DNA of 64,000 bases from Oncomelania hupensis (GCA_036898135.1 CM072513.1:83001320-83065319); one strand, 5' to 3'; counted from the stretch's first letter, positions 21,079-32,959 are shown. The notes: generated by a model from the letters alone, not told the origin. Program-made: numbers and translations.

Positions 21079-21290
21079 CATAGTGCGGAGCGTAGGTCTT
21101 GGGGTCATTATATCCTAGGGCATAGTGCGGAGCGTAGGCCTTGGGGTCATTATATCCTAGGGCATAGTGCGGAGCGTAGGCCTTGGGGTCATTATATCCT
21201 AGGGCATAGTGCAGAGCGTAGGCCTTGGGGTCATTATATCCTAGAGCATAGTGCGGAGCGTAGGCATTGGGGTCATTATATCCTAGAGCA
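21079..21290. repeat. 42-bp minisatellite, 5 copies
   Basis: Unit contains AGTGCGGAGCGTAGGCCTTG and GGGTCATTATATCCTAG. As 42 is divisible by three, the minus strand shows a 14-residue repeat (ALGYNDPKAYAPHY) within a 170-codon frame. I regard this as fortuitous. Confidence 0.95.
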
Positions 21291-21629
21291 TATGGAACAT
21301 GCTGGCAAAATATAGCGCTGGAAAAACATGGAAATTTAAAAAAAATGTCGGAAGAACTTGGAGCTGCTGGAACATAGAGGAGCCAACGATACGTCGTGGG
21401 AGTCAACGTCAAGTGGCTGTAGTACGTAAGTTGGCTGAAGAAGGAAAAAGAACGATGAATATTTGAAGGGATTAAGAGTGCGAGCTCAAGAGGAAGCACT
21501 TTACAGATGTCATCGTAGTAGCCGTGTTAGGTCGGGTTTTTCCCCAATGTATACATCTATTGATTCACCCCGGTCCACAGACAAGCGACCATTACTCCTT
21601 CATTGATTGACCCTGGTCCACAGGCAAGC

Positions 21630-22530
21630 GACTATTACTCCTTCTGATGAGAGTATAAACCGAGATCTAGTCTGTGCACGCACGCATTCTATCGCATGGA
21701 CTTTAAAGATCCTGACCCTCATGTCCTAGATGGGTGCGTGAAAACTACATCTATACATCCAGCAAGCGCTAGGACCCCCATACCCGCTCAGTTAAGATTG
21801 TGTTGTCAGCAAAGTCACAATTTGCGCCTAAGGCAGCACGTGCGCGTCTTGGCCTGTATGGGTCAACGCCTTGGCCTGAATGTGACAACGCCTTGGCCTG
21901 TATGGGACAACGCCTTGGCCTGTATGGGACAACGTCTTGGCCTGTATGGGACAACTCCTTGAGGCCTGTATGGGGCAACGCCTTGAGGCCTGTATGGGAC
22001 AACGCCTTAGGCTGTATGGGACAACGCCTTGGCCTGTATGGGACAACGCCTTGGCCTGTATGGGTCAACGCCTTGGCCTGTATGGGACAACGTCTTGGCC
22101 TGTATAGGACAACGCCTTGGCCTGTATGGGACAACGTCTTGGCCTGTATGGGACAACGTCTTGGCCTGTATGGGACAACGTCTTGGCCTGTATAGGACAA
22201 CGTCTTGGCCTGTATGGGACAACGTCTTGGCCTGTATGGGACAACGCCTTGGCCTGTATGGGACAACGCCTTGGCCTGTATAGGACAACGCCTTGGCCTG
22301 TATGGGACAACGCCTTGGCCTGTATAGGACAACGTCTTGGCCTGTATGGGACAACGCCTTGGCCTGTATAGGACAACGCCTTGGCCTGTATGGGACAACG
22401 TCTTGGCCTGTATGGGACAACGTCTTGGCCTGTATAGGACAACGTCTTGGCCTGTATGGGACAACGCCTTGGCCTGTATGGGACAACGCCTTGAGGCGGA
22501 AAAGCGCTATATATAAGAAAAATAAAATAA
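21630..22530 (+). mobile_element. SINE, family S3, expanded by an internal minisatellite
   Basis: The left part (GAGAGTATAAACCGAG, CTAGTCTGTGCACGC, TCATGTCCTAGA, ACACATCCAGCA-type segments) matches 51558-51700 nearly block by block. The right end CGCCTTGAG-GCGGAAAAGCGCTATATATAAG matches the core and tail at 51800-51850. Between them a 22-bp segment of the SINE has amplified into about 29 copies (21847-22497). Confidence 0.75.
21847..22497. repeat. 22-bp minisatellite, about 29 copies
   Basis: Unit CTGTATGGGACAACGCCTTG plus GC, with A/G (TATAGG/TATGGG) and C/T (CGCC/CGTC) variants. It aligns with CTGTATCGACCAGCGCCTTG of the unexpanded SINE at 51558-51862. All frames are open on both strands only because of the repeat. 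Confidence 0.96.
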
Positions 22531-22721
22531 GTGAAAATAAAAATACAATCGCTTTAGTTCTTAACTTTTCGTAGGTTGGTTATGACAGAACAGCAAGACG
22601 GCGACGACGACTAAGAGAAGAAGAAGAAGAAAAAATGCAAAGGATCGATTTGGTGGGAAATTCACATAAAATATGTGAAAATGTGATCAATACATGGGGA
22701 AGCATTGATATGTAATAAACC

Positions 22722-23328
22722 CCTCTCCAATATGGTACAATGATTGATGTGATAAACATAAACCCACTCTCTACTATGGTACAATGATTGAGGTGATAAA
22801 CATAAACTACTCTCTACTATGGTACAATGATTGAGGTGATAAACATAAACCCACTCTCTACTATGGTACAATGATTGAGGTGATAAACATAAACCCACTC
22901 TCTACTATGGTACAATGATTGAGGTGATAAACATAAACCCACTCTCTACTATGGTACAATGATTGAGGTGATAAACATAAACTACTCTCTACTATGGTAC
23001 AATGATTGAGGTGATAAACATAAACCCACTCTCTACTATGGTACAATGATTGAGGTGATAAACATAAACCCACTCTTTACTATGGTACAATGATTGAGGT
23101 GATAAACATAAACCCACTCTCTACTATGGTACAATGACTGAGGTGATAAACATAAACCCACTCTCTACTATGGTACAATGATTGAGGTGATAAACATAAA
23201 CCCACTCTCTACTATGGTACAATGACTGAGGTGATAAACATAAACCCACTCTCTACTATGGTACAATGATTGAGGTGATAAACATAAACCCACTCTTTAC
23301 TATGGTACAATGATTGAGGTGATAAACA
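22722..23328. repeat. 43/44-bp minisatellite, about 14 copies
   Basis: Unit contains CTCTACTATGGTACAATGAT and GAGGTGATAAACATAAAC. Two copies carry a one-base-shorter ACTACTC variant, spaced four units apart. Confidence 0.97.
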
Positions 23329-23448
23329 GGGTCCATTTACCAAAGGACGCCAGCCGTCGCCCGCCATCTTACCTTGGACAATGTACTCTTTACTAGTTCT
23401 AACAACTTTCTACAGTTTCCGCCAAATTATTTTTTGTGGAATAAAAAT

Positions 23449-25922
23449 GTTGTTTGTTAGTGCTATTGTAGTAATGGTCTTTGGGGGATGAGTTGTGATG
23501 GTTTGTTAGTGCTATTGTAGTAATGGTCTTTGAGTGATGAGTTGTGATGGTTTGTTAGTGCTATTGTAGTAATGGTCTTTGGGGGATGAGTTGTGATGGT
23601 TTGTTAGTGCTATTGTAGTAATGGTCTTTGAGTGATGAGTTGTGATGGTTTGTTAGTGCTATTGTAGTAATGGTCTTTGAGTGATGAGTTGTGATGGTTT
23701 GTTAGTGCTATTGTAGTAATGGTCTTTGAGTGATGAGTTGTGATGGTTTGTTAGTGCTATTGTAGTAATGGTCTTTGGGGGATGAGTTGTGATGGTTTGT
23801 TAGTGCTATTGTAGTAATGGTCTTTGAGTGATGAGTTGTGATGGTTTGTTAGTGCTATTGTAGTAATGGTCTTTGGGGGATGAGTTGTGATGGTTTGTTA
23901 GTGCTATTGTAGTAATGGTCTTTGGGTGATGAGTTGTGATGGTTTGTTAGTGCTATTGTAGTAATGGTCTTTGGGGGATGAGTTGTGATGGTTTGTTAGT
24001 GCTATTGTAGTAATGGTCTTTGGGTGATGAGTTGTGATGGTTTGTTAGTGCTATTGTAGTAATGGTCTTTGGGTGATGAGTTGTGATGGTTTGTTAGTGC
24101 TATTGTAGTAATGGTCTTTGGGTGATGAGTTGCGATGGTTTGTTAGTGCTATTGTAGTAATGGTCTTTGGGTGATGAGTTGTGATGGTTTGTTAGTGCTA
24201 TTGTAGTAATGGTCTTTGGGTGATGAGTTGTGATGGTTTGTTAGTGCTATTGTAGTAATGGTCTTTGGGGGATGAGTTGTGATGGTTTGTTAGTGCTATT
24301 GTAGTAATGGTCTTTGGGTGATGAGTTTTGATGGTTTGTTAGTGCTATTGTAGTAATGGTCTTTGGGGGATGAGTTGTGATGGTTTGTTAGTGCTATTGT
24401 AGTAATGGTCTTTGGGGGATGAGTTGTGATGGTTTGTTAGTGCTATTGTAGTAATGGCCTTTGGGGGATGAGTTGTGATGGTTTGTTAGTGCTATTGTAG
24501 TAATGGTCTTTGCGTGATGAGTTGTGATGGTTTGTTAGTGCTATTGTAGTAATGGTCTTTGGGTGATGAGTTTTGATGGTTTGTTAGTGCTATTGTAGTA
24601 ATGGTCTTTGGGGGATGAGTTGTGATGGTTTGTTAGTGCTATTGTAGTAATGGTCTTTGGGGGATGAGTTGTGATGGTTTGTTAGTGCTATTGTAGTAAT
24701 GGTCTTTGGGGGATGAGTTGTGATGGTTTGTTAGTGCTATTGTAATAATGGTCTTTGGGTGATGAGTTGTGATGGTTAGTGCTATTGTAGTAATGGTCTT
24801 TGGGTGATGAGTTGTGATGGTTAGTGCTATTGTAGTAATGGTCTTTGGGTGATGAGTTGTGATGGTTTGTTATTGCTATTGTAGTAATGGTCTTTGGGTG
24901 ATGAGTTGTGATGGTTTGTTAGTGCTATTGTAGTAATGGTCTTTGGGTGATGAGTTGTGATGGTTTGTTAGTGCTATTGTAGTAATGGTCTTTGGGTGAT
25001 GAGTTGTGATGGTTTGTTAGTGCTATTGTAGTAATGGTCTTTGGGTGATGAGTTGTGATGGTTTGTTAGTGCTATTGTAGTAATGGTCTTTGGGTGATGA
25101 GTTGTGATGTTGTTTGTTAGTGCTATTGTAGTAATGGTCTTTGGGTGATGAGTTGTGATGGTTTGTTAGTGCTATTGTAGTAATGGTCTTTGGGTGATGA
25201 GTTGTGATGGTTAGTGCTATTGTAGTAATGGTCTTTGAGTGATGAGTTGTGATGGTTTGTTAGTGCTATTGTAGTAATGGTCTTTGGGTGATGAGTTGTG
25301 ATGGTTAGTGCTATTGTAGTAATGGTCTTTGGGTGATGAGTTTTGATGGTTTGTTAGTGCTATTGTAGTAATGGTCTTTGGGTGATGAGTTTTGATGGTT
25401 TGTTAGTGCTATTGTAATAATGGTCTTTGGGTGATGAGTTGTGATGGTTTGTTAGTGCTATTGTAGTAATGGTCTTTGGGTGATGAGTTGTGATGGTTAG
25501 TGCTATTGTAGTAATGGTCTTTGGGTGATGAGTTTTGATGGTTAGTGCTATTGTAGTAATGGTCTTTGGGTGATGAGTTGTGATGGTTAGTGCTATTGTA
25601 GTAATGGTCTTTGGGTGATGAGTTTTGATGGTTTGTTAGTGCTATTGTAGTAATGGTCTTTGGGGGATGAGTTGTGATGGTTAGTGCTATTGTAGTAATG
25701 GTCTTTGGGTGATGAGTTGTGATGGTTTGTTAGTGCTATTGTAGTAATGGTCTTTGAGTGATGAGTTTTGATGGTTTGTTAGTGCTATTGTAGTAATGGT
25801 CTTTGAGTGATGAGTTGTGATGGTTTGTTAGTGCTATTGTAGTAATGGTCTTTGGGTGATGAGTTTTGATGGTTTGTTAGTGCTATTGTAGTAATGGTCT
25901 TTGAGTGATGAGTTTTGATGGT
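23449..25922. repeat. 49-bp minisatellite, about 50 copies (largest array)
   Basis: Unit contains TTAGTGCTATTGTAGTAATG and GTCTTTGGGTGATGAGTTGT. Copies differ mainly at one site (GGGGG, GAGTG or GGGTG) and at GTTGTG/GTTTTG. From about 24770 on a 45-bp form lacking four bases of GGTTTGTTAG is interspersed. There is no spacer between units and no protein frame. Confidence 0.98.
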
Positions 25923-28123
25923 TGGGGATCACATGCTGGGTTCGCTTTGTGCGCTTTGTTGAAAGGAAGTCACCTTCAAATAGACTGGTATCGGGTATCA
26001 ACCGACCATTAAAATAACACCTTTGCTCGTTTAACGGTAATCTGATCATAACATAGTAAAAGAAGATCACATACAATTAAGTGTCGTAGATAAGAGAGTA
26101 GTCTTCACACGTGCTTCATTTGTCACGGAAATTTTATTTTTCAACAGAATCTGTCGGATTGAACCACAACAAACGAAAAGCGTTCGGTTTGAAATGTTTT
26201 TGTATTACAAGTATATTTAAATACTTTAAAATAGTCGGGTAATCAAGACGGGCCAAATGTCTGTCGGTCGGTCCCTCCGTGCCTCTGTCCGCCAGTCGGT
26301 CCGTTGGAAGCCATAGGTCTAGATCCACTGAACTGATTGTGACCAAACCTCATAGGAACATGACTTTATAGGAACATTACTTTATAGGAACATGACTTCA
26401 TAGGAGCATTACTCTATAGGAACATTACTTTATAGGAACATTACTTTTATAGAAACATTACGTACGTTAGTGGCTTGCTTCCCATGCCTTCATATTTGCA
26501 GATACAGTGTACAATGCTGAGCAATTACATGTATACAGGTACTTTACATCATGGGTCATCCTACAGTAGTGGTATACAGTACTTCTCATCATGGACCATC
26601 CTTCAGTAGTGGTATACAGTACTTCACATCATGGACCATCCTTCAGTAGTGGTATACAGTACTTCACATCATGGACCATCCTTCAGTAGTGGTATACAGT
26701 ACTTCACATCATGGACCATCCTTCAGTAGTGGTATACAGTACTTCACATCATGAGCCATCCTTCAGTATTGGTATACAGTACTTCACATCATGGACCGTA
26801 CTTCAGTAGCAGTGTGGTTGTCGGTCAGTCGCTCTCAATGTCACTGTTGTGTTCAAAACACACTGCTAACCTTATCTCAGGAATAACTGAACGGAAATTG
26901 CTCCTGTTTACTTTGTGTATACTTTACCTACTGCTAAGCATGTTGGATCATTGCTGTTTGTACTTTCTCAGAGGTCAAGATCATTGCGCCTCAGATTTTT
27001 CTATACGCGTTTGGAGATGTATCTAAACATTAGCTGATCGGATTTTTTTCCCTTGCAGATAATTGACACAGTGGTCCATCATTCCGCGTTTCCTTTGGCT
27101 TCGTTAGGATAAAGCAGGCACAACACCGTCACCAAAATTCCCACTTGGAAAATGCTGATTTTTGGGTTGTGCGTGTCTGGAAATACAATTGAATGGCTTG
27201 CCATCTTGTTTGTTTTTTGGTCGCAGATTGAGTAAGACAACACCTTATTGAGAGAGGCTGAAATCCATGCGTACGCTAAGTGTTGGCATCATTATGGCGT
27301 GACATGTTTTATCTGCTAGACTATAACATCTTGTCACCGTTACCCTCACACAGACAGAATTTCTCATAAAATGCAATTGCTACGACATGATTTCACAGCG
27401 ACAAGTTACGGATTTCGTGAAATCCTATCGCACGACTAAATTTGACGTAAAAATATGTCTTTAGTTGTAGCAGAAGTAGTTCTGCCAACACGTTTGTTAT
27501 GAAATACTGATTTCATTTGATTTAGTCTTCCGGCGAACATTGCTGAATTTGGTGTGAAATAGTGTCGCTGACAGTGCTTATATTGACAGTGGGATATATG
27601 TCTTACCACACACAATGTTAATAATACCCCATAACCGTCGCGTGCCATACCAACTATTAAGTTCTGGCTATAAAAGACGTCTAATTTTAACAAAAGGTTA
27701 TTTTAAGATCAGAAGGGAGTACAATGGGAGTAGAGTTACCTTGTTTCATTTTTTGCAATCCAAGCAGCTGCTGTAATGTGCCGCGTGACTAACGTCTCTG
27801 TGTCGGTTTGTCAGTCTTCAGTCTTTCAGTCTTTGGTCAGTTTAGGAGTTTAAATTGGTATTTCCCGAGCGATATCTTGGAAAAGTTGTTTTGGGCTCTG
27901 TTCGTCCCTCCACCCGTCCGTCCGTCTGTCCATCTGTCCGTCCGCGCGCACTTTTCTCTGAAATTAATGGACGGATTTTTGTGAAATTTGGTATGTAGTT
28001 ACAATATTAACATGCTTACCAGTGGACCCAAATTTATGCATATCGGGTGACGTTATCATGGTTACGTCATTTTTTTTTCGGTGGGTGGGTAGGGGGTGGT
28101 GATTGTGGTTTTTTTTTTTTCTC
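25923..28123. other. Mostly unassigned, with two short tandem repeats
   Basis: Contains a 17/18-bp repeat (ACTTTATAGGAACATTA type, 26345-26460) and a 40-bp repeat (TTCACATCATGGACCATCC, about 7 copies, 26537-26812). Segments rich in GTCCGTCCGTCTGTCC at about 27900-27950, followed by TGGACGGATTTTTGTGAAAT, look like a repeat-family motif; a weaker relative may lie near 26250-26340. No gene seen. Confidence 0.6.
26537..26812. repeat. 40-bp minisatellite, 7 copies
   Basis: Unit contains CATCATGGACCATCCTTCAG and TAGTGGTATACAGTACTTC. Terminal copies diverge. Confidence 0.95.
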
Positions 28124-28137
28124 TAATCGTTCTCTAT

Positions 28138-28712
28138 TCCCCCGTTGGGGTGCCGGGGGTTTCAGTATAAATAGTATCCCCACTTTCTGGAAATTTAGTG
28201 CTTTAAATTCCCACTGTCGCTGTCTTTCTCATTTGCTCTTTCTCATTCCTGCTCTGTTCTATCAATCTGCTATACTATCTTCTTCTTCGCTAGACCAGTC
28301 ACCTACCTTTTTTCTTGAAAACTCTTCCGGGACAAGACTCCTTATTTGTGTATGAGGTCTGTTGGATCAGCTTGGGAATATTGAGTGTTTTCTGCCAGGT
28401 GTTCACTAGGGCTTCCTATGATGTTATTATTTAGCAATGTAGGCATTTTATATGTATGTGTTTTGTTGATAATTTGAAATGATGTTTGTATTCTATTTTG
28501 TTTTTGTAAACGGGGGTTCGATAAATTAGAGTACAGCCTCAGCGTCCCCTGCGTGGGATGTCTTTATTGTAAAGTGACTGGCTGGTGGAAAGCTTTCAGT
28601 TTTACCACTAGGGTTGTTCCAGCAGATCTTTTATGCGGATCAGAGGTTGTCCGGTCCTGATTTGGCTCGGAAGAGTCCGCTGGACCTAAAGCAATAATTA
28701 TGTAATGTAATG
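28138..28712 (+). mobile_element. ~575-bp non-coding interspersed element, copy 2
   Basis: Flanked by a perfect 14-bp target-site duplication TAATCGTTCTCTAT (28124-28137 and 28713-28726). Starts CCCCCGTTGGGGTGCCGGGG, has TATAAATAG near position 30, and ends GAGTCCGCTGGACCTAAAGC followed by an ATTATGTAATGTAATG tail. The duplication fixes both ends and shows endonuclease-primed retrotransposition. No long ORF. The 102-codon frame over its start is not conserved in all copies. Confidence 0.88.
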
Positions 28713-29010
28713 TAATCGTTCTCTATGGGCCTGATGCATATAGAGGTCATAAATAATAGTATTTGCAACACGCATTGTAAGGGATCAGTTAGTCCCAGCC
28801 CTTATTTTCTTACTTGTTGTCGTTGTCTGTGCATGGTAGAAGAACTGGGGTTTAAAACAGCGGTTTTGTTTGGCATGTGTAGTACTGTGGACCTTGTCAG
28901 TGACCGTAGCGTTTTCTATGCCATTTATATGTTGTTAGTTCTCATAACCTTGGTTCTTTGGTTGTTTTAGTAACGTCTTTTTCATTGAGATGATACCACG
29001 CCCAGTCCCC

Positions 29011-29011
<1 letters not shown>

Positions 29012-29068
<57 letters not shown>
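29012..29068. repeat. (CT)n microsatellite
   Basis: About 27 CT dinucleotides. Confidence 0.96.
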
Positions 29069-29071
<3 letters not shown>

Positions 29072-29718
29072 GTTACTTTTTTTTTTATCGCAGTAGAAAT
29101 AGGCGTTCGGCACCTCTTTTGTCTCAGAAAAAAATGTCTAAACTCTGGCATCGTGCTGTGTTTCTGTGGATTATGGCACTTGGGCTCTCAAACCTGGAGT
29201 ATTGGTCGTGCGCCGTCACGGTCTTACCATTGAAGATCCCATCTTAGCAGATGACGAAAGTGTTTTGGCAATGAACTTGTGGACTGGCAGTAGCAGGTGA
29301 AATATGCATGGACTTGAAACACTAGACAGCTTTTTAACACAGGACAACAGTATTGTACAACATTTTCATCACTCTCTGCAGTAGGCAAAGTGGTTACTCA
29401 GTAACATAAAATGTTGACTTCGTTACGTAAGATTGTTACTCCGTTACATAAACTGACCCATCAAATTTTGAACATGGACTTGTCAGCTCCGTTCACACAA
29501 CTTGTAATTAAAATTTGTTTTGTGTGGTTAACTGAATTTTAAGAGCGGAAAGAACTATCAGTGGATTTGTGGGAATTGAACAGGCTTTGCAGGACTTTGT
29601 GTCTAAGGCTGATGACTGGGGCTGTATTGTCATTCTGTTCTGTTGTTCACACGCGTAGTCCTCATGCTGTCATAGGTTTATCTTGTCTTACACGGGCTGC
29701 TGTGTCTCAGGGAGATTC

Positions 29719-29752
29719 CTCTGTGTGTGTGTGTGTGTGTGTGCGCGCGCGC
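29719..29752. repeat. (GT)n/(GC)n microsatellite
   Basis: GTGTGT run passing into GCGCGCGC. Confidence 0.9.
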
Positions 29753-29916
29753 CTGGGTGTGCATGTGTGTGTGCAGCAAGATATACGTGTGTATGTGCGT
29801 GAACCTGCAAGTGTGTATGAACGTTTGATGTCATGGACATTTTTAATTGCACCAGGCGTGCCTTTATCACCACCTAAACCTGGAAAACATTGTTTTAGTT
29901 TTACTTTACCCAGCTT

Positions 29917-29918
<2 letters not shown>

Positions 29919-29981
<63 letters not shown>

Positions 29982-29982
29982 T
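29919..29982. repeat. (AAT)n microsatellite, LINE 3' tail
   Basis: About 21 AAT trinucleotides. On the minus strand it directly follows GCGCTGTATAGTTGCAAA, the 3' end of the LINE relic at 29983-30700. Confidence 0.9.
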
Positions 29983-30700
29983 TGCAACTATACAGCGCAT
30001 TTTTCATTAAAATAACAACTCAATGCGCTTCATTCGTACGCATCATCACAACATTCGCACTACATCATGTCCAGCATCATTCAGAAAGTATTAATAATGT
30101 TCATACTATTTACACAGAAACGCCTTGCGGAACAAGTGCGTTTTTAAGCAGCTCTTGAAGGAAACAAGGTCTGTACAATGTCTTAAACCGGCAGGCAGCG
30201 CATTCCAAACCTTTGGTGCTTGAAAACTAAAAGTCCGCTCGCCAATTATTTTAAGCTGACTTTTGGGCGTTTTCAAAAGTTTTTCATCTGATGAGCGCAA
30301 AGAACGAGTTGTAGTGTAAGTAGTGAGTACCTCAGACAGATATGGTGGAAGCGACTGGTCAAAGTGGCGAAAATCTAGGACAGTAATTTTGTATTCAATG
30401 CGAACTTAACAGGGAGCCAGTGAAGCTCGTTTAAAAGAGGTGTGACATGATCACACTTCCGTTTATTAAGCACAAGCCGAGCAGCACAGTTCTGTACACG
30501 CTGCAGTCGGCTAACTTCATCAATGGGGAGACCAGCTAGAACTGAATTACAATAATCAAGTCTGGATGTCACAAAAGCGCTGACCAAATGTGTGCATGCA
30601 TCTCTCGAAAGAAACTGCCTCAAGGACGCAATACGCCGAAGCTCAAGAAAGGACAAACGACAGATGGTACTGATGGGGTCATGCATGGACAAAGTTGACC
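29983..30700 (-). pseudogene. L2/CR1-like LINE relic, reverse transcriptase C-terminus
   Basis: Minus-strand frames give the last ~200 residues of a non-LTR polymerase. From 30692: IRRIASLRQFLSRDACTHLV-type segment, SRLDYCNSVLAGLP, LQRVQNCAARLVL, and HVTPLLNELHWLPV. After a frameshift near 30380 comes SFQAPKVWNALPAGLRHC and FKSCLKTHLFRKAF at 30230-30106. The last two blocks are the usual C-terminus. A ~120-bp 3' UTR follows, ending in (ATT)n on that strand. 5' truncated and frameshifted, so inactive. Tail type and protein differ from LINE-2 and from the CR1 at 36188. Confidence 0.78.
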
Positions 30701-31225
30701 GAGCTTTTACTTTAGCTGAGGAGTTTTTACTTTAGCTGATTGAGTTTTTACTTTATCTGATTGAGTTTTTACTTTAGCTGACTGAGGTTTTACTTTAGCT
30801 GACGGATGTTTTAATTTAGTTTATTTTACCGAATTGTTTCTTAATTTTTTACATTATTTCAGAGAGTTGTTATGTTAGTTGATTGTTTTACCGAGTTTTG
30901 ATTTCGTTTATTTTTACTGATTTTTACTTTAGTTGACGGAATTTATACGTTAGTTTGTTTTACTGAGTTTTTACTATATTTTACTGAGGTTGTATTTTAT
31001 TTACATTTTGCGGAGTTTTTGTTTTAAGTTCTCCAGTACACATTGAAATGTTTTAGAGTTTTGTTGTTGTAAGTAATCCAGTATACAGCGAAATTTTGTA
31101 GAGGTTTTTGTGGTTAGTAATCCAGTGATGTGTTGTAGAGTTTTTTGTTGTAAGTAATCCAGAATACAGCGAAATGTTGTAAAGGTTTTTATTGTAAGTA
31201 ATCCAGTATACAGCGAAATGTTGTA
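30698..31225. repeat. T-rich tandem repeats (two kinds)
   Basis: 30698-30810: about five ~23-bp units of TTTTTACTTTAGCTGA type. 31040-31225: about four ~48-bp units containing GTAAGTAATCCAGTATACAG. Between them is degenerate T-rich sequence with GAGTTTTTACT remnants. Confidence 0.85.
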
Positions 31226-31284
31226 GAAGGTGGCGAATGCATCATTGTCATGGCTGTTGCGCTTGCGTAATAATCCTGTCTGTC

Positions 31285-31388
31285 ACACTGCTGGCCTGTT
31301 TTTGTCACATCTCTGGCCTGTCTTTGTCACATTCCTGGCCTGTCTTTGTCACATCCCTGGCCTGTCTTTGTCACATTCCTGGCCTGTC
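31285..31388. repeat. 22/23-bp tandem repeat, about 5 copies
   Basis: Unit CTGGCCTGTCTTTGTCACAT plus 2-3 bases (TCC/CTC). Confidence 0.93.
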
Positions 31389-31782
31389 GGGCTTTGCACT
31401 GCACTAGCCAGAAGTTGGAATGGTTCACTTGCCACAACGTCCACCTTATGTTGTAGAGGTGTGGCTGAGCGCGGCTTTAGGGAGAAACATGCATTACAAG
31501 CAGTTGTCATGAGGAAAGGCGTTGTGATGCCCCATGGCTGTTTATTCCTTGACGTTTGCTGTTTTCACACCTTCACTTTTCCTAGTCTGGTGTGGGAATC
31601 CTTAGTAGACCTTATGACATTAGAGAGTCCTGTACTGTCTAATTATGGTAAGTCTTTTTTTTCCCTCTCATTTCCCGGAGGGTATCATCCAATAATGATT
31701 ATATTCAACATGCCCTCAATAAAGTCCAGCCCCAGCTCTGTAGGCCAGACCACCTTTTGACTTGTGTTCTACACACACTTTT

Positions 31783-32356
31783 TACCCCCGTTGGGGTGCC
31801 GGGGGTTTCAGTATAAATAGTATCCCCACTTTCTGGAAATTTAGTGCTTTAAATTCCCACTGTCGCTGTCTTTCTCATTTGCTCTTTCTCATTCCTGCTC
31901 TGTTCTATCAATCTGCTATACTATCATCTTCTTCGCTAGACCAGTCTCCTACCTTTTTTCTTGAAAACTCTTCCGGGACAAGACTCCTTATTTGTGTATG
32001 AGGTCTGTTGGATCAGCTTGGGAATATTGGACGCTTTCTGCCGGGTGGTCACTAGGGCTTCCTATGATGTTATTATTTAGCAATGTAGACATTTTATATG
32101 TATGTGTTTTGTTAATAATTTATAATGATGTTTGTATTTTATTTTGTTTTTGTAAACGGGGGTTCAATAAGTTGGGGTGAAGCCTCAGCCGTCCCCTGCG
32201 TGGGATGTCTTTATTGTAAAGTGACTGGCTGGTGGAGAGCTGCCAGTTTTACCACTAGGGCTGTTTCGGCAGATCTTTTATGCGGATCGGGGGTTGTCCG
32301 GTCCTGATTTGGCTCGGAAGAGTCCGCTGGACCTAAAGCAATAATAATGTAATGTA
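31783..32356 (+). mobile_element. ~575-bp non-coding interspersed element, copy 3
   Basis: Perfect 12-bp target duplication ACACACACTTTT at 31771-31782 and 32357-32368. Same ends as copy 2 (CCCCCGTTGGGGTGCCGGGG ... GAGTCCGCTGGACCTAAAGC) and a tail of AATAATAATGTAATGTA. Very close in sequence to copies 2 and 4, so recently active. Confidence 0.88.
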
Positions 32357-32652
32357 ACACACACTTTTGGTCTTCCATTTAAGTCTGCTGGTTGAATTCC
32401 AGCTCATGTGTGGTACAAGTGTTATGTACAGAGGTCCATTGGTCCTAATCCTATGTAAAAGCTGTTGGGTCTTTGGCATGGCAAGACTGCGAATTCCATT
32501 TTCTCCTTAAATCTAGGCCTTCAGCTTACCTACAGAACAGTTATTTCCAGTTGTTCTCTGGGATTGTTTGGTCTTTAAAGTCTACTTCTGCATATACTCT
32601 TAGAATGTTTTTTAAAAAAAAAAAGCCTGCAGCCCCGCGTGTCTGTTTCTCG

Positions 32653-32755
32653 CATGTCGTATCACTGCATGTCGTATCACGGCATGTGATATCACTGCAT
32701 GTCGTATCACTGCATGTCGTATTACTGCATGTAATATCACTGCATGTGATGAAGC
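32653..32755. repeat. 15/16-bp tandem repeat, about 7 copies
   Basis: Unit GCATGTCGTATCACT with GTGATATCACT variants. Confidence 0.92.
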
Positions 32756-32959
32756 TGTCGTATGTGAACATTATTCCACTGACCATTGTGGTACAGGGTC
32801 TTGGAATGGCTTTGTCCAGTTTGGTATTGAGATACACGCTTGAGATATATGATTGATATACACTTGAGATATATGTTTGAGATATGCTTGATACACGCTC
32901 AACACGTACTATTTCAGTGCCAGTACTCGGTATATTTAATGAAGTTTTGCCTTTGAACA

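Noticed and set aside
20987..21499. 170-codon minus frame with a 14-residue repeat (ALGYNDPKAYAPHY)
   Set aside because: The repeat follows from a 42-bp minisatellite; the flanks have no recognised domain, signal or splice structure.
21769..22574. Several 80-230-codon frames with 22-residue repeats on both strands
   Set aside because: A 22-bp period with no stop in the unit opens all frames; composition and both-strand openness show a minisatellite and not a protein.
23449..25922. CRISPR-like array of direct repeats
   Set aside because: Units are contiguous with no variable spacers, and the sequence context is eukaryotic.
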